From: Acidobacteriota bacterium | Lineage (GTDB): Bacteria; Acidobacteriota; Blastocatellia; Pyrinomonadales; Pyrinomonadaceae | Direction of reading: 5' to 3' | Length of the DNA: 33,837 bases | NCBI GenBank assembly: GCA_020199995.1 | Contig: JAIVJM010000224.1 | Location: 61,581-95,417 of the forward strand | Shown here: one piece after another, positions 28,831 to 33,837 of the stretch | How positions within the stretch are numbered: the first letter of the stretch is position 1 | Layout of the letters: every line of letters starts with the position of its first letter | Program-made: the position numbers and the translations under genes | Notes under the pieces: model-generated | What the model was told of the DNA's origin: nothing | Seen by the model: only the letters and a program-made list of their open reading frames with translations | The model's database searches: none

Positions 28831-28955
28831 AGTAAGCTGTGAGCAGTGAGCGGTGAGCAGTAGGCGGTCGTGGCACACTCTAAATTTGGAATCTCGAATC
28901 TGAAAACGTCCGCCCGCATAACTCCTATTGCTTACTGCTCACTGCTCACTGCTTT
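28831..28955. repeat. Inverted heptad-repeat element, AGTGAGC family, downstream of the DMT gene
   Basis: The left arm (28831-28870) has heptads AGTAAGC, TGTGAGC, AGTGAGC, GGTGAGC, AGTAGGC. The right arm (28929-28955) is three to four inverted units. The ~58-bp centre contains another 7-bp ladder (TTTGGAA, TCTCGAA, TCTGAAA) similar to the centre of the element at 29894-30042. The DMT gene stop codon is the TAA of the right arm. Confidence 0.85.
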
Positions 28956-29885
28956 CTCTTCTCCTTCGCTCCAGCGCAGTTCCGAAACGATGACGCCCGC
29001 GAGGATGAGCAACGCGCCGGCGTTCGCGCGTCCGCCCATCCACTGGCCGGGGCCGCGCCAGAGCACCGCGAAGAGCGTGGCGAAGACGGGTTCAAGGCTG
29101 AAGATGATGGCGGCGTGCGTCGCGGGCATACGCGCCTGTCCCCACGTCCAGAGCAGGAAGGTGGCGATGGTCGCAACCAGCGAGAGGTAGGCGAGCTGCC
29201 CGGCGAGGCGCGCGTCCCACAAGAGCGGCGCGAGTTCGCGCGCGAGCGCCGGGGGCAACTGCCCGGCCCCTGAGAGCGCGCCCCACGCCCACACCGCGAC
29301 CCACGCCGCCACGATCAGCCCGGCGGCCACCGCGATCTGCACGATGCTCAACTGCCGCACGTCGTGGCGGCGCGCGTAGACGCTCATCAAAGTGATGTGC
29401 GCGGCGAAGAGCGCGGTGGTGCCGAGCGTGATGAAGTCGCCCGTGTTGACGCCGACGCCTTCAGCCGGCGCGAGGATGAGCACGCCGCCCACGGAAGCCA
29501 GCACGACGCCGAGGAGGTTTTCCCTGCCGGGCTTCGTGCGCAGCAGTGCGTAGGCGACGAAGGGCACGAGCGGCGTCGTGAGGCCGGTGATGAAGGCCGA
29601 CTTCGAGGGCGTCGTGTAGAGCAGCCCCACGGTCTGCCCCACAAAGCCGACCCCGATGAGCAGTCCGAGCGTCGCGCCCGCGCGCCACACGCCGCGCCCC
29701 GCCTCCACTACACGCTTCGGGAAGAGGGCGACGAAGACCATCGTCGCCAGCGTCATGCGCACCGCGAGGTATGAGAGCGGCGGCCAGTAGTCGAGAACTT
29801 CGCGCGCGACGACGAACGTCGAGCCCCAGATGAGCGTCGTCAGGAGAATCGCCCCGTCGGCGCGGAGGTCTGTGTTAAGGCGCAT
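28932..29885 (-). CDS. EamA/DMT-family transporter
   Basis: An inner-membrane exporter-type protein of the drug/metabolite transporter superfamily, 317 residues with about ten membrane segments and two EamA repeats. The first repeat contains LLTTLIWGSTFVVAREVL and YTTPSKSAFITGLTTPLVPF; the second contains ARMPATHAAIIFSLEPVFAT, the usual E-P motif before a late helix. I chose the ATG at 29885; the frame upstream of it is heptad repeat. The C-terminus EEKAVSSEQ is encoded by the right arm of the downstream element, so the gene lies between two inverted heptad elements of the same family. Substrate unknown, perhaps an amino acid or metabolite. Confidence 0.9.
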   Translation of the reverse strand: MRLNTDLRADGAILLTTLIWGSTFVVAREVLDYWPPLSYLAVRMTLATMVFVALFPKRVVEAGRGVWRAGATLGLLIGVGFVGQTVGLLYTTPSKSAFITGLTTPLVPFVAYALLRTKPGRENLLGVVLASVGGVLILAPAEGVGVNTGDFITLGTTALFAAHITLMSVYARRHDVRQLSIVQIAVAAGLIVAAWVAVWAWGALSGAGQLPPALARELAPLLWDARLAGQLAYLSLVATIATFLLWTWGQARMPATHAAIIFSLEPVFATLFAVLWRGPGQWMGGRANAGALLILAGVIVSELRWSEGEEKAVSSEQ

Positions 29886-29893
29886 GGAAAGGA

Positions 29894-30042
29894 AGTAAGC
29901 AGTAAGCAGTGAGCAGAAGGCAGCCAGAGCAACTTGGGTTGTAGCGGGCGGGGCTTGGATTTGAGATTCCAAATATAAAATCTCAAATGCAAGCCCGCCT
30001 TTACTGCTTACTGCTCACTGCTCACTGCTCACTGCTTACTCT
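29894..30042. repeat. Inverted heptad-repeat element, AGTGAGC family, with nested inverted repeat
   Basis: The left arm has AGTAAGC, AGTAAGC, AGTGAGC, AGAAGGC (29894-29921); the right arm (30001-30042) has six inverted units. Nested in the centre (about 29945-30000) is a second inverted repeat with arms containing GGCTTGGATTTGAGATT and its near-complement. The alcohol dehydrogenase gene ends inside the right arm; the DMT gene starts just left of the left arm. Confidence 0.87.
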
Positions 30043-30996
30043 CAGCAAAACTTTCAGCACTCCCGCGGAGGCGGCGTGTTCAAGCGCGCGGACGCCTTCG
30101 GCGAGCGGGAAGTCGGCGTGGATCATGTCTTCCACTTCGACGGCGTCCTTCGCAAGCAGTTCGAGCGCGGGGGCGAAGCGACCGCAGCGCGAGCCGACGA
30201 TGCTGATCTCGTCCACGACGACGGGCGCGGCGTTGAAGCGTGTCGCGCCGTGGAAGGTTGATTTCAGGACGAGCGTGCCGCGCGCGCGCAGGAGCTTGAG
30301 CGCCGTCTCGAAGCCTCTCTCCGAGCCCGACGCCTCGACGCACAGGTCGAACGAGCGTTCGAGCGAGCGCGCCGTCTCCTCGACCGTCAGGGTTTCGACG
30401 CCCCGGCGCGCGGCGATGTCGAGCTTTGATTGATGTTTGCCGACGAGCGTCACGCGCGCGCCCGTCATGGCTTTCAAAGCCTGCGCGCACAGCAGCCCGA
30501 GCTTGCCGTCGCCGACGACCGCGACGCGCGTCGCTTCGTCAACATGGAGGCGCTCCGTGATGCCGCAGGCGGCGGCCAGCGGCTCGGTGAAGACGGCGCG
30601 CTCGTCCGAGACTTCGTCGGGCACGGGCAGAAGGTTCGAGGTGGGGAGTTGCAGGTACTCCGCGAAGGCCCCGTCGCGCCCGACGATGCCGAGCACGGTG
30701 CGGCGCGGGCAGTGGCGCGGGTCGCCCGCGCGGCACAGCTCGCAGAGACCGCACCCCGCGTTGATCTCGCCGACGACGCGTTTCCCCTCCAGAGACGCGT
30801 CCCCCGGCGCGCTCTCCACCACTCCCACGAACTCGTGCCCGAGCGTCCCCTGAAAACCCGCGTACCCGCGCGCTATCTCAAGATCGGTGTTGCAAATCCC
30901 GGCCACGCGCACGCGCACCAGCGCCTCGCCCGCGCGCCCCGGCACGGCCACCTCTGAGAGCCTCAACGTGTCGTCTTCAAATCGTAGAGCCTTCAT
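30022..30996 (-). CDS. Zinc-dependent alcohol dehydrogenase (MDR family)
   Basis: A medium-chain dehydrogenase of 324 residues. Catalytic zinc ligands are visible at Cys35 (AGICNTDLE) and His54-Glu55 (LGHEFVGVV); structural-zinc cysteines are at 82, 85, 88 and 96 (CGLCELCRAGDPRHC). The Rossmann motif VAVVGDGKLGLLCAQ binds NAD(P). The pattern fits sorbitol/threonine-type dehydrogenases acting on a polyol or alcohol; the substrate is not determined. The last residues VSSEQ come from the heptad repeat, so the native end may have been replaced. A different heptad element lies directly upstream (31002-31120). Confidence 0.92.
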   Translation of the reverse strand: MKALRFEDDTLRLSEVAVPGRAGEALVRVRVAGICNTDLEIARGYAGFQGTLGHEFVGVVESAPGDASLEGKRVVGEINAGCGLCELCRAGDPRHCPRRTVLGIVGRDGAFAEYLQLPTSNLLPVPDEVSDERAVFTEPLAAACGITERLHVDEATRVAVVGDGKLGLLCAQALKAMTGARVTLVGKHQSKLDIAARRGVETLTVEETARSLERSFDLCVEASGSERGFETALKLLRARGTLVLKSTFHGATRFNAAPVVVDEISIVGSRCGRFAPALELLAKDAVEVEDMIHADFPLAEGVRALEHAASAGVLKVLLRVSSEQ

Positions 30997-31001
30997 GGAA
31001 T

Positions 31002-31120
31002 GGCTTTTAGCTTTCAGCGGTTAGCATTCAGCTTAATGTCTCACAAGACTTCGAGCTTCATCTCGGCCAGCCTCGTCGGCGAAGGAAAAGCTAACTGCTA
31101 AAAGCTGACCGCTCAAAGCT
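31002..31120. repeat. Inverted heptad-repeat element, AGCTTTT/AGCGGTT family
   Basis: The left arm has GGCTTTT, AGCTTTC, AGCGGTT, AGCATTC, AGCTTAA (31002-31036). The right arm has AAAAGCT, AACTGCT, AAAAGCT, GACCGCT, CAAAGCT (31086-31120), the inverted form of the same series. A 49-bp centre separates them. It fills the whole gap between the alcohol dehydrogenase and the gene upstream of it. Confidence 0.85.
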
Positions 31121-31123
31121 ACT

Positions 31124-31639
31124 TCAAAATCTCTTCGCCCTCGTGTAGGCATTTTCCGGCGTGAGCTCGACGGTCTTCTCGCGGCCCGAGGCGTTGACGC
31201 TCAGACGCCACGTGAGTTCGCGCGCGCCGTCGAGGGCAGCGGCGTGCACCCACCACCTGCCGGGCGTGACGACGACGACCGCCTCGCCGCGCTCGTCGAG
31301 CTCGGCTGTGACGGACGGGCGCTCACCCATCAGCCGCGTGGCGAAGTCCTCGAAGCGGACGCCGGGCCGCTTCTCGGAGTCGTACTCGCTGCGCGCCGCG
31401 GTCATGTTGATGGAGTAGAGCTGGACGGGAACTTTCGTCGCCGCCGCGTCGGCGGAAGGGCGGCGCATGACGATGCGGAGCGCCGTCGCGCCGGGCCGCT
31501 CGTCCGACTCAAACGCGCCGCCGCTGCCCGGCGGGAGGTGTCGGTAGACGCTCCACGCGGCGGCGAAGAGTGCGGCGACGAGCGCGACGCGAAGCAGGAC
31601 GGCGAGAAGCCTGTGTTCGGGAACCTGTGTGCTGTTCAC
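31124..31639 (-). CDS. Membrane-anchored protein of unknown function
   Basis: A 171-residue protein with a GTG start at 31639. One hydrophobic segment near the N-terminus (LLAVLLRVALVAALFAAAW) acts as anchor or signal. The rest is beta-rich, with TKVPVQLYSINMTAARSEYD, GERPSVTAELDERGEAVVVV and TPGRWWVHAAALDG, resembling an extracytoplasmic carboxypeptidase-regulatory-like or FixH-like sandwich; no catalytic residue is evident. It is 28 bp downstream of the cytochrome c gene and probably cotranscribed, which suggests a role in periplasmic electron-transfer or copper handling, but only by context. Confidence 0.78.
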   Translation of the reverse strand: MNSTQVPEHRLLAVLLRVALVAALFAAAWSVYRHLPPGSGGAFESDERPGATALRIVMRRPSADAAATKVPVQLYSINMTAARSEYDSEKRPGVRFEDFATRLMGERPSVTAELDERGEAVVVVTPGRWWVHAAALDGARELTWRLSVNASGREKTVELTPENAYTRAKRF

Positions 31640-31667
31640 TTGGAGCCGGGCCGTTCGAGCGCGGGCG

Positions 31668-32039
31668 TCACTTCCTGAGGCCGCGCACGTGTGCGACCAG
31701 CGACTCGACCTGCGCGGCGGAGAGTTTCTTTTTGAACGAAGGCATCTTGCCCCGCCCCTGCGTGATCGAGTTGAAGAGGCGTTCTTGGCTCACCTCAGCC
31801 TGCCACCGCGCGTCGGTCAGATCGCGCGCCTTGTTGAATTTGGCCTTGAAAGTTTTCGCGCGCCCGTCTTGGCCGTGGCACTTCGCGCAGTGTTTGGCGT
31901 AGAGCGCGGCGGCGGCGACATCGTCTGCCTGCTCGGGCAGCGCCGCCCCCGTCCTCGGCGTCGCACCGCCCGCCAGCACTGCGGCGAAGCTCAGGAGGGC
32001 CGCGGCGACGAACGCCGCGCGTGATGTTGTGCTCTTCAT
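31668..32039 (-). CDS. Class I cytochrome c, small periplasmic
   Basis: A 123-residue electron carrier. A signal peptide (AFVAAALLSFAAVLAGGA) is followed by the heme-attachment motif CAKCH (about residues 51-55) and the likely distal Met in GRGKMPSF (about 98-105), then a C-terminal helix LSAAQVESLVAHVRGL. All heme-binding elements are present. GAGGAG six to seven bases before the ATG supports the start at 32039. It is separated from the glutaredoxin-like gene upstream by a heptad element and forms a likely operon with the membrane-anchored protein downstream. Confidence 0.93.
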   Translation of the reverse strand: MKSTTSRAAFVAAALLSFAAVLAGGATPRTGAALPEQADDVAAAALYAKHCAKCHGQDGRAKTFKAKFNKARDLTDARWQAEVSQERLFNSITQGRGKMPSFKKKLSAAQVESLVAHVRGLRK

Positions 32040-32051
32040 CGGACGCTCCTC

Positions 32052-32132
32052 AAAAGCCTTGAATCGTAAATCGTGAATAGATAAGACCTGTTCTTTCTTG
32101 TCACGATTGACGATTGACGATTCAAGGCCTTT
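32052..32132. repeat. Inverted heptad-repeat element, ATCGTAA/ATCGTCA family
   Basis: The left arm AAAGCCTTGAATCGTAAATC (from 32053) and the right arm to about 32132 (three ATTGACG/ATTCAAG-type units) are inverted. The core 32066-32113 aligns without gaps to 26999-27046. It sits between cytochrome c and the glutaredoxin-like gene, whose stop codon touches the right end. Confidence 0.85.
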
Positions 32133-32388
32133 ATGCCATCAGTCCCCTCTCGCGGAGCGCGCTCGTCAGCTCGCGGTCGGTCGGCACGGAGAGAATCTGC
32201 CCGGCCACGTCGAGGGTCGGCTTCAACTCCTTGCCGTCGTTGTGCTCCCTGACCCAGCGCGAAGCCTCTTCGTCCTGCTCGACGTTGATGTAGTCGTAAG
32301 TCACGCCGAGCTTGTCGAGCGCGTCGAGCGTGCGCCGCGTGTCGGCGCACCAGTCAGCACCGTAAACCTTGACACCTAGTACGGACAC
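32131..32388 (-). CDS. Glutaredoxin-like / thioredoxin-fold redox protein
   Basis: An 85-residue small thioredoxin-fold protein: KVYGADWCADTRRTLDALDK places a single active-site Cys in WCADT, then YDYINVEQDEEASRWV and the cis-Pro region LKPTLDVAGQILSVPTDREL. The active site is monothiol-like (CxxT), so it may act with glutathione or another thiol, or as an electron donor. Length is typical for NrdH/Grx3-like proteins. The GTG at 32388 has GAGG eight bases upstream. A promoter-like extended -10 lies about 40 bp upstream. Divergent from purF. Confidence 0.88.
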   Translation of the reverse strand: MSVLGVKVYGADWCADTRRTLDALDKLGVTYDYINVEQDEEASRWVREHNDGKELKPTLDVAGQILSVPTDRELTSALRERGLMA

Positions 32389-32424
32389 TGTTTTGCCCTC
32401 TTTTGACCGAAGATTTGCGCCACA

Positions 32425-32433
32425 ATCATAGCA
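32425..32433 (-). promoter_or_regulatory. Extended -10 promoter for the glutaredoxin-like gene
   Basis: Minus-strand TGCTATGAT, about 37 bp upstream of the GTG start. It is immediately preceded by a motif (GCAGAAGCCCGACCGT) that is repeated near 12919-12934 next to another promoter. No clear -35. Confidence 0.5.
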
Positions 32434-32482
32434 CGGTCGGGCTTCTGCCTTATCGTCTCAATTCTCTATCGGCGCGCGTGAG

Positions 32483-32491
32483 TGTTACAAT
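32483..32491 (+). promoter_or_regulatory. Extended -10 promoter for purF
   Basis: TGTTACAAT, about 41 bp upstream of the likely purF start. A good extended -10, no convincing -35. It is back to back with the promoter of the glutaredoxin-like gene. Confidence 0.45.
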
Positions 32492-32532
32492 GCGCTTTCA
32501 AAGTCTTTCCGATCATCCTGTGGACAATTGAA

Positions 32533-33837
32533 GTGGACGAAACGTTGAAGGACGGATTTCACGACGAGTGCGGCGTGTTCGGCATCTTCGGCCACGCGGA
32601 GGCGGCGCGCCTCACCTACCTCGGCCTCTACCAGTTGCAGCACCGCGGGCAAGAGTCCTGCGGCATCGTCGCCTCAGACGGCGCGCAGTTGCGCTCCGAG
32701 CGCGCGATGGGGCTCGTCTCCGAGGTCTTCGACGAGGAGACTTTGAACCGACTGCCCGGCCCGAGCGCCATCGGCCACACGCGCTACTCGACCGCCGGTG
32801 AGGTCTCGATCCGCGAGGCACAGCCCTTCCTCGTCAAGGGCCGCCACGGCCAGATCGCCATCTGCCATAACGGCAACCTCCCCTTCGCCACCGAGGAGCG
32901 CCGCCGTCTCGAAGAGGCGGGCGCGATTTTCACTTCGACCTCGGACACTGAGGTCGTGCTCCACGGTATCGCGCGCTCGCGCGCCGCGAGCGCCGTCGAG
33001 GCCATCCCCGAAGTTTTGGGCGAGACCGAGGGCGCGTTCTCGATGCTCTTCCTGACGCCCGACGCGCTCATCGCCATCCGCGACCCGCGCGGCTTCCGCC
33101 CGCTCGCGCTCGGGCGCCTCGGCGACGCATGGGCGGTCGCCTCCGAGACGTGCGCCTTTGACCTCATTGAGGCCGAATACGTCCGCGACGTGGAGCCGGG
33201 CGAGATGATCGTCATCACTCGCGAAGGCTTGCGCTCGTCCAACCCGTTGCCCGAGCGCCCGCACTCGTTCTGCATCTTCGAGCACGTCTACTTCTCGCGC
33301 CCCGACTCGATGGTCTACGGGCGTTCGGTCAACGAGTCGCGCCACCGGATGGGCAAGCGCCTCGCCGTCGAGCACCCGGCTCAAGCAGACCTCGTCGTCC
33401 CCGTCCCCGACTCGGGCGTCGCCGCCTCAATCGGCTACGCCGCCGAGAGCGGCATCAACTTCCGGCAGGGCCTCGTTCGCAACCACTACGTCGGGCGCAC
33501 CTTCATCGAGCCGAAGCAGTCTATTCGCTCTTTCGGCGTGCGCGTCAAACTGAACCCCGTGCGCGACCTCATCCGCGGCAAGCGCGTCGTCCTCATTGAC
33601 GACTCCATCGTGCGCGGCACGACCTCGAAGAAGATCGTCCACATGGTGCGCGAGGCCGGGGCGGCGGAAGTCCACATGCGCATCAGTTGCCCGCCGACCC
33701 TGAGTCCCTGTTACTACGGCGTGGACACGCCGGACAAGCGCGACCTCATCGCCGCGCAGATGTCCACCGAGGAGATTCGGCGCTTCATCGAGGCCGACTC
33801 GCTTGGCTATCTCTCGCTCGAAGGCATGCTCGAAGCC
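32533..33837 (+). CDS. purF: Amidophosphoribosyltransferase, partial at the right edge
   Basis: First committed step of purine synthesis: PRPP plus glutamine to phosphoribosylamine. The 435 residues visible start at a GTG and run off the window. The N-terminal glutaminase domain begins after a 12-residue propeptide with Cys13 in DECGVFGIFG, then LYQLQHRGQESCGI, GHTRYSTAGE and ICHNGNL. The phosphoribosyltransferase domain has the PRPP loop VVLIDDSIVRGTTS (about residues 355-368). Cys in HSFCIFEHVYFSRPDS and in SPCYYG match positions that bind a 4Fe-4S cluster in the Bacillus-type enzyme; the remaining ligands would lie beyond the edge. No internal gap seen. Probably about 40 residues are missing at the end. 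Confidence 0.95.
   Translation, partial: MDETLKDGFHDECGVFGIFGHAEAARLTYLGLYQLQHRGQESCGIVASDGAQLRSERAMGLVSEVFDEETLNRLPGPSAIGHTRYSTAGEVSIREAQPFLVKGRHGQIAICHNGNLPFATEERRRLEEAGAIFTSTSDTEVVLHGIARSRAASAVEAIPEVLGETEGAFSMLFLTPDALIAIRDPRGFRPLALGRLGDAWAVASETCAFDLIEAEYVRDVEPGEMIVITREGLRSSNPLPERPHSFCIFEHVYFSRPDSMVYGRSVNESRHRMGKRLAVEHPAQADLVVPVPDSGVAASIGYAAESGINFRQGLVRNHYVGRTFIEPKQSIRSFGVRVKLNPVRDLIRGKRVVLIDDSIVRGTTSKKIVHMVREAGAAEVHMRISCPPTLSPCYYGVDTPDKRDLIAAQMSTEEIRRFIEADSLGYLSLEGMLEA

Overview
The window comes from a GC-rich bacterium. Two very long Oar-type TonB-dependent receptors (a carboxypeptidase-regulatory-like domain at the N-terminus, a beta-barrel ending in aromatic residues) plus the tail of a third, a PQQ-type beta-propeller protein and a MoxR/DUF58/DUF4350/DUF4129 operon point to Acidobacteriota, probably class Blastocatellia. 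This placement is inferred from gene content, not from a marker-gene search. No rRNA, tRNA, CRISPR array or transposase gene was seen.

Layout, left to right. 56-2358 (-): a two-gene ABC exporter. 2467-3414 (-): glutamate formimidoyltransferase. 3915-5277 (+): a broken PQQ-like beta-propeller gene. 5347-6318 (+): a SpoIIM-like membrane protein that converges on a minus-strand operon (12836 down to 6348) encoding a multi-pass membrane protein, DUF4129, DUF4350, a MoxR-type AAA+ ATPase, a hotdog thioesterase and a DUF58 protein. 13285-21347 (+): an Oar-like receptor with a frame break, a TPR protein, an orphan receptor tail and a complete 1083-residue receptor, separated by clear terminators. 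21489-24270: a secreted protein of unknown function, a PDZ/radical-SAM DUF512 protein and the C-terminal stub of a response regulator. 24356-32388 (-): alanine dehydrogenase (broken), aldehyde dehydrogenase, HtrA protease, DMT-family exporter, zinc alcohol dehydrogenase, an unknown membrane-anchored protein, cytochrome c and a glutaredoxin-like protein. 32533 to the right edge (+): purF, cut by the window end.

Two genome-scale patterns stand out. First, at least seven intergenic gaps hold inverted pairs of 7-bp tandem repeats. The heptad sequence differs from site to site, but the architecture (tandem heptads, loop, inverted tandem heptads) is the same. Two copies share a 48-bp core that is about 75% identical. 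In the best-formed copies the arms read inward carry a stop codon in every frame, and three neighbouring proteins end inside an arm. Second, at least six genes have lost a segment estimated at about 40-80 codons: two breaks in the PQQ protein, and one each in MoxR, the first receptor, the TPR protein and alanine dehydrogenase. Two of the six joints keep the reading frame, as expected by chance. This suggests either recurrent real deletions or systematic assembly joins. The MoxR case matters most, because the missing piece is where Walker B and sensor 1 should be.
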